Of a DNA stretch of 64,000 bases, positions 1 to 8,482 are shown one piece after another. The position numbers and the translations under genes are program-made. A model generated the notes under the pieces. The model ran no database searches, had not been told where the DNA came from, and worked only from the letters and a program-made list of their open reading frames with translations. The DNA lies in NCBI RefSeq assembly GCF_016899425.1, contig NZ_CP045994.1:3038001-3102000 (forward strand), written 5' to 3'. Positions within the stretch are counted from its first letter, which is position 1. Each line of letters starts with the position of its first letter. This stretch comes from Burkholderia sp. MS389. GTDB taxonomy: Bacteria > Pseudomonadota > Gammaproteobacteria > Burkholderiales > Burkholderiaceae.

Positions 1-636
1 GCGCCGCTCAAGGCACCCGATACCATGGCCGAGCGCGTGCGCGGCTGTACTGCATGCCACGGCGTTCACGGCCAGGGCACGGACAACGACTACTTCCCGC
101 GTCTTGCCGGCAAGCCGGCCGAGTACCTGTACAACCAGCTCGTCAACTTCCGTGACGGCCGGCGCAAGTACCCGCCGATGAACTATCTGCTGACGTACCT
201 GAACGACGATTACCTGAAGGAAATCGCCGAGCACTTCTCGGCCGAACGTCCGCCGTACCCGACGCCGGCGAAGCCGACGCTGCCGGCCGCGACGCTCGCA
301 CGCGGCAAGCAGCTCGTCACGCAGGGCGACCCGTCCCGCAAGCTGCCGGCCTGCGTGGCCTGCCACGGCGCAGGGCTGACCGGCATGCAGCCGGCGATCC
401 CGGGCCTCGTCGGCCTGCACGCCGATTACCTGAGCGCGCAGCTCGGCGCATGGCGCTCGGGCAACCGCCACGCGAAGGCGCCCGATTGCATGCACGACAT
501 CGCCGCGAAGCTTTCCGACGAAGACGTGACGGCCGTGACCGCGTGGCTCGCCGCGCAACCGGCGCCCGCCAACCCCGTGCCGGCCCCGGCGCGTTCGATG
601 AAGACTCCGCTCGCCTGCGGCAGCGAACCGCAATAA
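1..636 (+). CDS. Diheme cytochrome c (c4-like), 5' end outside window
   Basis: This is an electron-transfer cytochrome c of the periplasm. The frame is open from base 1 with no stop, so the true start and any signal peptide lie upstream; the first ATG in the window (base 25) falls only eight codons before the first heme motif. Two CxxCH motifs are visible, CTACH near codon 16 and CVACH about 100 residues later, giving the two-domain architecture of cytochrome c4 and related class I proteins. It ends 19 bases before a triheme cytochrome on the same strand, so the two are probably co-transcribed and pass electrons in one chain. The partner dehydrogenase or oxidase would be upstream, outside the window. 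Confidence 0.85.
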   Translation, partial: APLKAPDTMAERVRGCTACHGVHGQGTDNDYFPRLAGKPAEYLYNQLVNFRDGRRKYPPMNYLLTYLNDDYLKEIAEHFSAERPPYPTPAKPTLPAATLARGKQLVTQGDPSRKLPACVACHGAGLTGMQPAIPGLVGLHADYLSAQLGAWRSGNRHAKAPDCMHDIAAKLSDEDVTAVTAWLAAQPAPANPVPAPARSMKTPLACGSEPQ

Positions 637-655
637 GGCAAGGGAGACAGACACA

Positions 656-1954
656 ATGAAACGCAAGTCCCTGTTTGCACTCTCGGCCGTCGCGATCGTC
701 GCGGCTGCCGCCCTCGTGCCGGTCCTGTGGCCGGGCAACGACACGCTGCACGGCGCTGCCGCCGTCGCGGCCACGCCGGCCGACCAGGCCGCGCTGATCA
801 AGAAGGGCGAATACCTCGCGCGCGTCGGCGACTGTATCGCGTGCCACACCGTGCGCGGCGGCAAGTCCTTCGCGGGCGGCCTGCCGATGGCGACGCCGTT
901 CGGCACGATGTACACGCCGAACATCACGCCGGACGACCAGAACGGTATCGGCAAGTGGACGTCGGACGACTTCTACCGCGCGATGCACACCGGTCGCTCG
1001 AAGGACGGCAGCCTGCTGTACCCGGGCTTCCCGTTCGCGAGCTACACGAAGGTCACGCGCGCCGATTCGGACGCGATCTACGCGTACCTGCGTTCGGTCG
1101 CGCCGGTGTCGGTGCCGAGCCGTCCGCACGAACTGAAGTTCCCGTTCAACAACCGCAACCTGCTGATCGGCTGGCGCACGCTGTTCTTCAAGGAAGGCGA
1201 ATACAAGCCGGATCCGACGAAGTCGGTCGAATGGAACCGCGGCGCGTATCTCGTCGAAGGCCTCGGCCACTGCTCGATGTGCCACACGTCGATCAACATG
1301 ATGGGCGGCCCGGTGAGCTCGTCGGCGTTCGCCGGCGGCCTGATCCCGCTGCAGAACTGGTATGCGCCGTCGCTGACGAACGACAAGGAGCTCGGCCTCG
1401 GCGACTGGCACGTGCAGGAGCTGTCCGACCTGCTGCAGGCCGGCGTGTCGCAGAAGGGCGCGGTGTTCGGCCCGATGGCGGACGTGGTCCACAACAGCCT
1501 GCAGTACATGACCGACGAAGATACGCGCGCGATGTCGACGTACCTGAAGTCGATCCCGCAGAAAGCCGAAGCGCCGAAGAACATGCAGTACGAGCCGTCG
1601 AAGCAGTTCGGCAACGCGCTGTTCGACCAGGGCAAGAAGATCTACGCGGACAACTGCGCGACCTGCCACGCCGAAAACGGCGCGGGCAAGCCGCCGGCCT
1701 ATCCGCCGCTCGCGGGCAACCACTCGATCATGATGGAATCGGCCGTCAACCCGATCCGCATGGTGCTGAATGGCGGCTACCCGCCGAGCACGTTCAAGAA
1801 TCCGCGTCCGTACGGGATGCCGCCGTTCGCGCAGTCGCTGTCGAACCAGGAAGTCGCGGCGGTCGTCACGTATATCCGGATGTCTTGGGGTAACAACGGT
1901 ACGCCGATCTCGCCGCAACAGGTGAGCGACCTGCGTTCCGCGCCGCTCGACTAA
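656..1954 (+). CDS. Triheme cytochrome c, alcohol/aldehyde dehydrogenase cytochrome-subunit type
   Basis: A 432-residue exported cytochrome with three heme-attachment motifs: CIACH at 60-64, CSMCH at 206-210 and CATCH at 334-338. An N-terminal Arg/Lys-rich start followed by a hydrophobic run (about residues 6-25) is a signal peptide or anchor. Three class I domains in about 430 residues is the layout of the cytochrome subunits of membrane-bound alcohol, gluconate and aldehyde dehydrogenases, which hand electrons to ubiquinone or a terminal oxidase. The start at 656 is preceded by GGGAG. It follows the diheme cytochrome with a 19-base gap and is followed by a strong terminator, so it ends the operon. 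The dehydrogenase it serves cannot be named from this window. Confidence 0.85.
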   Translation: MKRKSLFALSAVAIVAAAALVPVLWPGNDTLHGAAAVAATPADQAALIKKGEYLARVGDCIACHTVRGGKSFAGGLPMATPFGTMYTPNITPDDQNGIGKWTSDDFYRAMHTGRSKDGSLLYPGFPFASYTKVTRADSDAIYAYLRSVAPVSVPSRPHELKFPFNNRNLLIGWRTLFFKEGEYKPDPTKSVEWNRGAYLVEGLGHCSMCHTSINMMGGPVSSSAFAGGLIPLQNWYAPSLTNDKELGLGDWHVQELSDLLQAGVSQKGAVFGPMADVVHNSLQYMTDEDTRAMSTYLKSIPQKAEAPKNMQYEPSKQFGNALFDQGKKIYADNCATCHAENGAGKPPAYPPLAGNHSIMMESAVNPIRMVLNGGYPPSTFKNPRPYGMPPFAQSLSNQEVAAVVTYIRMSWGNNGTPISPQQVSDLRSAPLD

Positions 1955-1973
1955 GAAGCGGCTCACACAAACG

Positions 1974-2016
1974 GGGCGCGGCTGCGGGAAACCGCGGCCG
2001 CGCCCTTTTGCTTTTT
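1974..2016 (+). terminator. Rho-independent terminator after the cytochrome operon
   Basis: A long GC hairpin (1974-2005, arms GGGCGCGGC and GCCGCGCCC with an inner GCGG/CCGC extension and GAAA loop) is followed by TTTTGCTTTTT. It lies 20 bases after the triheme cytochrome stop. Confidence 0.85.
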
Positions 2017-2091
2017 GGCTGTTTTGCGATGCAGGTTTGCCGCGCGGGCCGCGCGATGCATCGCCGATCATAAAACTCAAGAGTGGTATCT

Positions 2092-3537
2092 ATGTCTTTC
2101 GAATCTCTCGGCCTGGCCGAACCGCTGGTCAAGGCGGTCAACGAGCTCGGCTACACGTCGCCGACCCCGATCCAGCAGCAGGCGATCCCGGCCGTCCTCG
2201 GCGGCGGCGACCTGCTCGCCGGCGCACAAACCGGCACCGGCAAGACCGCCGGCTTCACGCTGCCGATCCTGCAACGCCTGCATACGTTCTACGCGGAGCA
2301 CCGTGGCGCGAAGCGTGCGGTGCGCGCGCTGATCCTCACGCCGACGCGCGAACTCGCCGCCCAGGTCGAGGAAAGCGTGCGCGCGTACAGCAAGTACCTG
2401 AAGCTGCGCTCGACCGTGATGTTCGGCGGCGTCAGCATCAATCCGCAGATCGATGCGCTCAAGCGCGGCGTCGACATCGTCGTCGCGACGCCGGGGCGCC
2501 TGCTCGACCACATGCAGCAGAAGACCATCGACCTGTCGGATCTCGACATCCTCGTGCTCGACGAAGCCGACCGGATGCTCGACATGGGCTTCATCCACGA
2601 CATCAAGCGCGTGCTCGCGAAGCTGCCGCCGCAACGCCAGAACCTGCTGTTCTCGGCCACCTTCTCCGATGAAATCAAGGCGCTCGCCGACAGCCTGCTC
2701 GATTCGCCCGCGCTGATCGAGGTCGCCCGCCGCAACACGACCGCCGAGAGCGTCGCGCAGAAGATCCACCCGGTCGACCGCGACCGCAAGCGCGAGCTGC
2801 TCACGCACCTGATCCGCGAACACAACTGGTTCCAGGTGCTCGTGTTCACGCGCACCAAGCACGGCGCCAACCGGCTCGCCGAGCAACTGACGAAGGACGG
2901 CATCAGCGCGATGGCGATCCACGGCAACAAGAGCCAGTCGGCGCGTACGCGCGCGCTGGCCGAGTTCAAGAACAGCACGCTGCAGGTGCTCGTCGCGACC
3001 GATATCGCCGCGCGCGGGATCGACATCGACCAGTTGCCGCACGTCGTCAACTTCGACCTGCCGAACGTGCCCGAGGATTACGTGCACCGGATCGGCCGCA
3101 CGGGCCGCGCGGGCGCGACCGGCGAAGCCGTGTCGCTCGTGTGCGTCGACGAGAAGCAACTGCTGCGCGACATCGAGCGGCTGATCAAGCGCGAGATCCC
3201 GCAGGAAGTGATCGCGGGCTTCGAACCCGATCCGAACGCGAAGCCGGAGCCGATCCAGCAACGCCGCGGCCAGCAGCAACCGCGCGGCGGCGGCGGTGGC
3301 GGCGGCAATCGCCAGCCGCGTGCCGGCGGCTCAGGCCAGCCGGCCGCGAAACGCGACGGCAACGCGCAACCGAAGGCATCGCAGCAGAAGACCGCGAAGC
3401 CGCGCACGCAAGGCGGCGCCGCTGGCAATAGCGGCGGACGTCCGGCAGGCGGCGCCAACGGCGCCCGCCCGGCAAGCGGCAACGCCGCGCATCCGAACCG
3501 CAACCGTTCGTCGCGCAGCGGCCAGCGCGGTCACTGA
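2092..3537 (+). CDS. rhlE: DEAD-box ATP-dependent RNA helicase, RhlE type
   Basis: A 481-residue DEAD-box helicase that remodels RNA duplexes in the cytoplasm; RhlE proteins act in ribosome maturation and RNA decay. Visible motifs are the Q motif (TPIQQQAIP, about residues 24-33), Walker A AQTGTGKT (45-52), VLDEADRM, the SAT motif and HRIGRTGR. The last roughly 100 residues are a low-complexity Gly/Gln/Arg/Ala/Pro tail, including a run of glycines, typical of the unstructured RNA-binding tails of this subfamily. I chose ATG 2092 because AAGAG ends eight bases upstream; a GTG at 2083 overlaps that ribosome-binding site. The end overlaps by seven bases the convergent gene on the other strand. 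Confidence 0.93.
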   Translation: MSFESLGLAEPLVKAVNELGYTSPTPIQQQAIPAVLGGGDLLAGAQTGTGKTAGFTLPILQRLHTFYAEHRGAKRAVRALILTPTRELAAQVEESVRAYSKYLKLRSTVMFGGVSINPQIDALKRGVDIVVATPGRLLDHMQQKTIDLSDLDILVLDEADRMLDMGFIHDIKRVLAKLPPQRQNLLFSATFSDEIKALADSLLDSPALIEVARRNTTAESVAQKIHPVDRDRKRELLTHLIREHNWFQVLVFTRTKHGANRLAEQLTKDGISAMAIHGNKSQSARTRALAEFKNSTLQVLVATDIAARGIDIDQLPHVVNFDLPNVPEDYVHRIGRTGRAGATGEAVSLVCVDEKQLLRDIERLIKREIPQEVIAGFEPDPNAKPEPIQQRRGQQQPRGGGGGGGNRQPRAGGSGQPAAKRDGNAQPKASQQKTAKPRTQGGAAGNSGGRPAGGANGARPASGNAAHPNRNRSSRSGQRGH

Positions 3538-4037
3538 AGCCGCGCGGCCGCGCGCCGCAGGTGCTCGATCTGGCGTTGCCAGCGTGCGAGCACCGCGGCG
3601 CGCTCCCGTTCCAGCGTGAACGTGACGCCTGTCGCGAGACGCGCATAGCCGACCCGCTGCGCATCGCCGTGCGCGATCGTCGCAGCGAATCCGGCCAGTC
3701 CGCCGAAGTCCCCTTCGAGCGGCCTCATCTCCAGTTGCGCCTGAAAAAACGCGCCGTCCGCGACCAGCGTCAACGCGGCCGTGCGCCGTTGCGCGATCGC
3801 GCGCGCCGCCCGCGACTGCGGCCAGAGCGCGATCAGCAGCGTGCGCGCATCGTGTGCGTAGATTTCGCCGACGCCGAGCAGCGTCGTGCGCAACTGGCCG
3901 TCGTCGGTCGCGACGATCAGCGACGCGGCGACGTCGGCGTGACGCTCGAGCGCGGTGCCGTCGAACAGCGACACGACGGCGGACGGCCACGCATCGAACG
4001 TCCATTGTTCGAGTGCGTGGCGATGGGTATCGGTCAT
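3531..4037 (-). CDS. Pyridoxamine 5'-phosphate oxidase-like (split-barrel) protein, function unknown
   Basis: A 168-residue soluble protein without signal peptide or membrane segment. The middle ([36 protein letters not shown]...[22 protein letters not shown]) has the strand pattern of the PNPOx/FMN-binding split barrel: a strand with sequence-invariant solvent exposure, a short helix with basic residues, then strands for repeated antiparallel pairing. That assignment rests on pattern only and is moderate. The gene converges on rhlE with overlapping stop codons and reads in the same direction as the ferritin-like gene upstream, 70 bases apart. No substrate can be inferred. Confidence 0.65.
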   Translation of the reverse strand: MTDTHRHALEQWTFDAWPSAVVSLFDGTALERHADVAASLIVATDDGQLRTTLLGVGEIYAHDARTLLIALWPQSRAARAIAQRRTAALTLVADGAFFQAQLEMRPLEGDFGGLAGFAATIAHGDAQRVGYARLATGVTFTLERERAAVLARWQRQIEHLRRAAARLQ

Positions 4038-4107
4038 GATGGCGTGGCCCGGCTGCGGATCGGATGAGGATGCGCCAGCATACGCGCGACGGGCCGCCCC
4101 GCGGCGA

Positions 4108-4935
4108 TCAGCGCAGGAAAACGTGCCGCGTGATCTTCGTGAGCGGATAGTGGACGCCCGGCTGGATCTTCGCGGGCAGGTCGAGCGGCTTGAGCAGCAT
4201 CTTCACGCACATGTCGGCCGACAGGTTGCGCCGGACCAGCGAATTGATGCGCGCGGCGCGCTCGCGGTTGTACTGGCTGTCGCCGACGCGGTCCGGATAG
4301 CGGATCGCGAACACGTGGCGCAGCGCGATCTCGGAATCCTCGTTCTTGATTTCCATCACGCGGCGCGCAAGCGCACCGAGCACCGCGAGCCGGCCGTTGC
4401 CTTCGACCTGGTTGTACTTCTTGAAGAACTTGAAGAAGTGCTTGTAGTGACGCACTTCGTCCGTGCGGATGTTGTCGGTGATTTCCTTCAGCACCGGCTC
4501 GTCCGAGCATTCGTTGATCGCGCGATAGAGCGTGGCCGTGCCCGTCTCGACGACGCAGCGCGCGACCATTTCGAGCGCGCGGGTTTTTTCGAATGCCTCG
4601 ACCGAGCACGTCTTCGAATACTCGGCGAAGAAATTCGCGAAGGCCGTATCCCAGTCGAACTCGGGCCACACGTGCGCGATATACGCCTTCAGCGCGCGGC
4701 CGTGCTGCAATTCTTCGGGCTCCCATGCATTGTTGAGCCATGCGGAGACTTCCGGATCGTCATTGAAGAATTCGCTCAGATTGCTCGTATAGAGATCCGA
4801 GCCGCTTTCGATGAACGACGACGCGCACAGCAGCAGTAGCAGATCCTCGTTCGCGGCGGCACGCTGACGATCGATCCGGTTCAGGTCGATGTCCTCGATA
4901 CGCCACGGCATCACATGCGTCGTTTTGGTGTCCAT
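4108..4935 (-). CDS. Ferritin-like di-iron carboxylate protein
   Basis: A 275-residue helical protein with the ligand set of a ferritin-like di-iron site: Glu43 on one helix, E75-L-Q-H78 (ExxH), Glu130, and E160-V-R-H163 (ExxH). This two-ExxH arrangement is that of soluble di-iron oxidases, acyl-ACP desaturases and related proteins, so an oxidase or oxygenase role is possible, but no substrate is indicated. The ATG at 4935 is preceded by GGGAG nine bases upstream and is preferred over a more distal ATG at 4974. There is no signal peptide. A TATAAA hexamer on the minus strand at 5028-5023 could be its -10. The C-terminal 100 residues are basic and unlike simple ferritins. Confidence 0.75.
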   Translation of the reverse strand: MDTKTTHVMPWRIEDIDLNRIDRQRAAANEDLLLLLCASSFIESGSDLYTSNLSEFFNDDPEVSAWLNNAWEPEELQHGRALKAYIAHVWPEFDWDTAFANFFAEYSKTCSVEAFEKTRALEMVARCVVETGTATLYRAINECSDEPVLKEITDNIRTDEVRHYKHFFKFFKKYNQVEGNGRLAVLGALARRVMEIKNEDSEIALRHVFAIRYPDRVGDSQYNRERAARINSLVRRNLSADMCVKMLLKPLDLPAKIQPGVHYPLTKITRHVFLR

Positions 4936-5261
4936 GGTAGTGCGCTCCCAGTCGTCGCGCGGAGGCCGGCCCATGCCTGGGGCACAGGCGCCAGCCGATC
5001 CGCAGGCGGCGTTTTACTTGCGTTTATAGTGAGTCGGTCCGGCCGAACCATCCTGGCATCTTAGCCGGACTTTGAAGTTCGTGCTCCAGAGCACTGACCA
5101 TACCCGACACGCGCAGTTCCACGGCGTCTGTTGCCGTTCGTTAGACGAGTCCTTCAAACCGCTTGCGCGCGGTCGACGAGATCCGCCGCATCAAACGAAA
5201 CGGGCGGCCACCGGGCCGCCCGTAATGCTGGACAACTGCAAAGAAAGCCGGAAGCGATCCG
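4936..5261. other. Intergenic region between ferritin-like gene and ggt
   Basis: About 326 bases without a supported gene. It should hold the minus-strand promoter of the ferritin-like gene (TATAAA read on the minus strand at 5028-5023, no convincing -35) and the terminator of the gamma-glutamyltransferase gene (5191-5222). Small open frames here have no ribosome-binding site or recognizable product. Confidence 0.6.
5191..5222 (-). terminator. Terminator of the gamma-glutamyltransferase gene
   Basis: A perfect 9-bp stem, CGGGCGGCC (5201-5209) with GGCCGCCCG (5214-5222) and a four-base loop, is followed on the minus strand by TTTCGTTTGA. It lies 40 bases beyond the stop of the minus-strand gene. 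Confidence 0.75.
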
Positions 5262-6902
5262 TCAGAAACCGGCCGCGAGCCCGTCGCGCCGGCTGTCGCT
5301 CGCGGCCACGTAGCCGCGCTCGGGATCGTCGGGATCGAGGCGCCACACGAACTGCCCCGAACCGAAATCCATGTAAGGATCGTCGATCGACTGGATCGTA
5401 TGGCCGCGGGCGGCCAGCGCGTCGACCGTCGCGCGGTTCATCGTCGCCTCGACGTCGAGCGTGAAGTCGCGATTGACCTTCCAGCGCGGCGCGCAACACG
5501 CGGCCTGCGGCTGCTGGCCATAGCCGAGCATCCGCACGACGGTCTGCAGATGGCCCTGAGGCTGCATGTCGCCGCCCATCACGCCGAAGCTCATCACGGC
5601 CTCGGTGCGGCCATTGGCTTCCTCGGTAACGAACGCCGGGATGATCGTGTGGAACGGCCGCTTGCCGCCCCCGACGACGTTCGGCGAAGCCGGGTCCATC
5701 GAGAAGCCGTGCCCGCGGTTCTGCAGCGCAATGCCGGCGCCGGGCACGACGAGCCCCGAGCCGAAGCCCATGTAGTTCGACTGGATGAAGCTCACCATCA
5801 TCCCGCGCTCGTCGGCCGCCGACAGGTAGATCGTGCCGCCCGAATGCGGACGGCCGGCGGCGAAGTGCGTCGCACGCGCGCGATCGATCAGCTTCGCGCG
5901 TTCGGCGAGATACGCATCGTCGAGCATCTGTTCGGGCGTGACGTCCATCGCGCGCGGATCGGCGACGTAGCGATAGACGTCGGCGAACGCCAGCTTCATC
6001 GCCTCGATCTGCAGATGCTGCGAATCGACCGAGTCGACCGGGCACTCGGTCACGCCCGCCTGCTCGGCGATGCCGAGCGCGATCAGCGCGGCGATGCCCT
6101 GCCCGTTCGGCGGGATCTCGTGAATCGTGTGACGGCCGAAGCGCTTGCCGATCGGCTCGACCCATTCCGGCCGGTACGCGCGCAGGTCGGCTGCGGTCAG
6201 CGCGCCGCCGCCTTCGCGCGCGAACGCGGCGATACGCTCGGCGAGCGCGCCTTCGTAGAACGCCCGCGCGCCGTCCTTCGCGAGCGTGCGCAGCGTCTGC
6301 GCATGACGGGGCAGGCACACGCGTTCGCCGACGAGCGGCGCGCGGCCGCGCGGCATGAAGGTGTCCGCGAAACCGGGCAGGCCCCGCAGTTCGGGGACGG
6401 CCGCCGCCCACTTGTGCGCGACGATCGGCGGCACCGAAAAGCCGCGCTCCGCGATCTCGATCGCCGGCTCGAGCAGGTCCGCGAACGGCAGTGAACCGAA
6501 CTTCGCGTGCAGCGCTTCCCAGCCCGCGATCACGCCCGGCACGGTGACGGTGTCCCAGCCGCGGGTCGGCTTGTTCGCGTTGCCGCGCGCGTCCTCGCCG
6601 TGACGCTTGCGGAAGTAGTCGACGTTCCATGCGGCCGGCGCGACGCCCGATGCGTTGAGCCCCGACAGTCGGTCGCCATCCCATACGAGCGCGAACGCAT
6701 CGCCGCCGAGCCCGCACGATACGGGCTCGACGACCGTGATCGCGGCGGCCGCGGCCAGCGCCGCGTCGACCGCGTTGCCGCCCTTCCACAGCATCCGCAG
6801 CCCGGCCTGCGCGGCCAGCGGATGCGACGTCGACACGACGTTGCGCGCGAACACCGGAATACGGGTCGACGGATACGGGTTGTGCCAGTTGAAGCCACTC
6901 AT
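5262..6902 (-). CDS. ggt: Gamma-glutamyltransferase family protein (Ntn hydrolase)
   Basis: A 546-residue member of the gamma-glutamyltranspeptidase family, which hydrolyses or transfers gamma-glutamyl groups of glutathione and related amides after self-cleavage. Signature regions are STSHPLAAQAGLRMLWKGGNAVDAALAAAAAITVVEP near the N terminus, the processing-site region HSGGTIYLSAADERGMMVSFIQSNY, whose Thr after GG is the expected new N-terminal nucleophile, and the late Gly-rich segment GVMGGDMQPQGH. Unlike the secreted E. coli enzyme it has no signal peptide, so it is probably cytoplasmic, like the YwrD-type branch. ATG 6902 was chosen because GAGGTGG lies five bases upstream; an in-frame GTG at 6911 falls inside that site. 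It is divergent from glpR. Confidence 0.9.
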   Translation of the reverse strand: MSGFNWHNPYPSTRIPVFARNVVSTSHPLAAQAGLRMLWKGGNAVDAALAAAAAITVVEPVSCGLGGDAFALVWDGDRLSGLNASGVAPAAWNVDYFRKRHGEDARGNANKPTRGWDTVTVPGVIAGWEALHAKFGSLPFADLLEPAIEIAERGFSVPPIVAHKWAAAVPELRGLPGFADTFMPRGRAPLVGERVCLPRHAQTLRTLAKDGARAFYEGALAERIAAFAREGGGALTAADLRAYRPEWVEPIGKRFGRHTIHEIPPNGQGIAALIALGIAEQAGVTECPVDSVDSQHLQIEAMKLAFADVYRYVADPRAMDVTPEQMLDDAYLAERAKLIDRARATHFAAGRPHSGGTIYLSAADERGMMVSFIQSNYMGFGSGLVVPGAGIALQNRGHGFSMDPASPNVVGGGKRPFHTIIPAFVTEEANGRTEAVMSFGVMGGDMQPQGHLQTVVRMLGYGQQPQAACCAPRWKVNRDFTLDVEATMNRATVDALAARGHTIQSIDDPYMDFGSGQFVWRLDPDDPERGYVAASDSRRDGLAAGF

Positions 6903-6987
6903 CGAGACCACCTCGTCGAAAGCTGAATGAACGGGCCCGTGCGAACGGGCAATCCGCCATTGCAGCGCGATCGGCGCGATCGCACAA

Positions 6988-7033
6988 ATTCATTTGTCAC
7001 ATGAATCCATGCCATTTCCGCATGAATCATGCG
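6988..7033. promoter_or_regulatory. Palindromic sites in the ggt-glpR divergent intergenic region
   Basis: Two dyads lie between the divergent starts: ATTCAT-N7-ATGAAT (6988-7006) and the near-perfect 15-base palindrome CGCATGAATCATGCG (7019-7033). They are AT-rich against a GC-rich background and well placed for operators of either gene. The regulator is not identified. Confidence 0.4.
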
Positions 7034-7113
7034 CGCCGATGTCCGGCAGGCCGGCCGAACGCCGTTGCCGCCCTTACAATACCCGCTCCGTCTCACGACA
7101 CGACCATCGAGCC

Positions 7114-7893
7114 ATGACCCGAGATCCCCGCCTCACCCTCAACGCGCGCCAGCAGGAATTGCTCGAATGGGTGCAGCGCGACGGCTTCGTGACCGTCGAC
7201 GATCTCGCCGCGCACTTCGCGGTCACGCCGCAGACGATCCGCCGCGACGTGAACTGGCTTGCCGACCTGAACCTGCTGCGCCGCTATCACGGTGGCGCGA
7301 GCCTGCCGACCAGCTCGGAGAACGTGTCGTACACCGCGCGCCAGCGGATGTTCCACGACGAGAAGCGGCGCATCGCGGCGCTCGCGGCGTCGCACATCCC
7401 CGACCAGGCGTCGCTGTTCATCAACCTCGGCACGACGACCGAGGAAGTCGCGCGCGCGCTGAACCGCCATCACGGGCTGCACGTGATCACGAACAACCTG
7501 AACGTCGCGTCGATGATGAGCGGCTACCCCGACTGCGAGGTGCTGATCACGGGCGGCATCGTGCGGCCGTGGGACAAGGGCATCGTGGGCGAACTCGCGA
7601 TCGACTTCATCCGGCAGTTCAAGGTCGACTACGCGATCATCGGCACGTCGGCGATCGAGGCCGACGGCACGCTGCGCGATTTCGACACGCGCGAGGTGCG
7701 CGTCGCCGAGGCGATCATGCAGCATGCACGCACGGTGTACCTCGTCACCGATCATTCGAAGGTCGGCCGCCCGGCGCTCGTGCGCCAGGGCCATCTGAGC
7801 CAGGTGCACGCGCTCTTCACCGACAAGCCGCTGCCGCCCGACATGGCCGATACGGTGGCCGCCGCCGGCACCCAGGTGTACGTCGCGGAATGA
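7114..7893 (+). CDS. glpR: DeoR-family transcriptional repressor of glycerol metabolism, GlpR
   Basis: A 259-residue DeoR-family repressor. The N terminus (LNARQQELLEWVQRDGFVTVDDLAAHFAVTPQTIRRDVNWLADLNLLRRYHGGA) is the winged helix-turn-helix; the rest is the DeoR sensor fold that binds a sugar or polyol phosphate, glycerol-3-phosphate for GlpR. The ATG at 7114 opens directly on the DNA-binding domain; longer upstream starts would add residues not typical of the family. It precedes glpD, glpK and glpF, which supports the GlpR assignment rather than another DeoR paralogue. Probable operators are the TTCG/CGAA repeats at 8944-8983. Confidence 0.92.
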   Translation: MTRDPRLTLNARQQELLEWVQRDGFVTVDDLAAHFAVTPQTIRRDVNWLADLNLLRRYHGGASLPTSSENVSYTARQRMFHDEKRRIAALAASHIPDQASLFINLGTTTEEVARALNRHHGLHVITNNLNVASMMSGYPDCEVLITGGIVRPWDKGIVGELAIDFIRQFKVDYAIIGTSAIEADGTLRDFDTREVRVAEAIMQHARTVYLVTDHSKVGRPALVRQGHLSQVHALFTDKPLPPDMADTVAAAGTQVYVAE

Positions 7894-8007
7894 CGGTTGC
7901 GATGCTGCACCGCACCTGAAACTTCAAGTGAAATCAAGAAGTTGGCGCCGCGCACGAACCGCTTGCGGCATGCCCTTCTGTCAAACGGAAAATTAACGGG
8001 GCACGAT

Positions 8008-8036
8008 TTGTCGTTGCGTGTGCGCTCGACTAGACT
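8008..8036 (+). promoter_or_regulatory. Sigma-70-like promoter for the small gene at 8194
   Basis: TTGTCG (8008-8013) and TAGACT (8031-8036) are separated by 17 bases, matching the sigma-70 layout. Transcription would begin about 150 bases before the small gene, leaving a long leader with a palindrome. Confidence 0.45.
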
Positions 8037-8121
8037 CCAGTTCCCCGGCCCGTTCGCCGATCCGCCTGTGCCAGGGCGGTGCGAACTGCAGGGCCGGCGA
8101 ATACAGCTTTCCCCCCAAGCC

Positions 8122-8137
8122 ATACCCCGCGGGGTAT
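8122..8137. repeat. Perfect 16-bp palindrome ATACCCCGCGGGGTAT
   Basis: ATACCCC-GC-GGGGTAT is perfectly self-complementary. It lies in the predicted leader of the 65-aa gene. The shape resembles CsoR/RcnR-family operators (A/T-rich ends around a C-tract and G-tract), but no such regulator is encoded in this window; it could also fold as an RNA hairpin. Confidence 0.5.
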
Positions 8138-8193
8138 CGCGCGTCGGCGTATGCGCCGGCCGCGCGGGCAGTCCGATTGCCATGGAGAGAACG

Positions 8194-8391
8194 ATGCTGA
8201 GTCCGCATGAATTCGCCACGCTCTTGCTTGTGAAGGACGCGCCTGATCAGCGCGACATGGATCGGGATGAACTGGACATCCTGCTCGAACAACAGCTCGT
8301 CCGCCTGGAAGGGCTCGGCTCGGGGCGCAGATACTGCGTGACCGAGACCGGCGACGCCACGCTGCGATCCGTCAAGTACCGCTATTCGTAA
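8194..8391 (+). CDS. Conserved hypothetical small protein, 65 aa
   Basis: A 65-residue acidic protein (MLSPHEFATLLLVKDAPDQ...) with alternating acidic and Leu-rich segments and a C-terminal RRYCVTETGDATLRSVKYRYS stretch. This pattern, helices followed by a short beta hairpin, resembles a minimal winged-helix wing but is too short to assign. ATG 8194 has GGAG six bases upstream; the alternative ATG at 8182 precedes that site. It stands alone between glpR and a lipoprotein gene, with its own promoter-like sequence. I recognise it as a conserved Burkholderia hypothetical only from its setting; no function is known to me. Confidence 0.7.
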   Translation: MLSPHEFATLLLVKDAPDQRDMDRDELDILLEQQLVRLEGLGSGRRYCVTETGDATLRSVKYRYS

Positions 8392-8482
8392 GCCCCGCTG
8401 TTCCCGACCTTGACCTGATCGCGCGGCCGGCATCCGGCCGCGCGGTCGTTTCCGCCTCCCGGCCCGTTCGTCGCCGCCGGCT

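Larger units (their letters stand above)
7894..8193. other. Intergenic region after glpR
   Basis: About 300 bases without a supported gene. It contains a promoter-like pair (8008-8036) and a perfect 16-bp palindrome (8122-8137), both described separately, upstream of a 65-codon gene. An open frame continues upstream of that gene but has no ribosome-binding site. Confidence 0.6.

Noticed and set aside
317..2080. A 587-codon minus-strand frame over the two cytochrome genes
   Set aside because: The plus strand holds five heme motifs in two continuous frames; the minus translation is Arg/Val-rich and featureless.
2083..2091. GTG start for rhlE nine bases upstream of the chosen ATG
   Set aside because: The GTG overlaps the AAGAG ribosome-binding site, whereas ATG 2092 is spaced eight bases from it and begins the conserved MSFESLGL.
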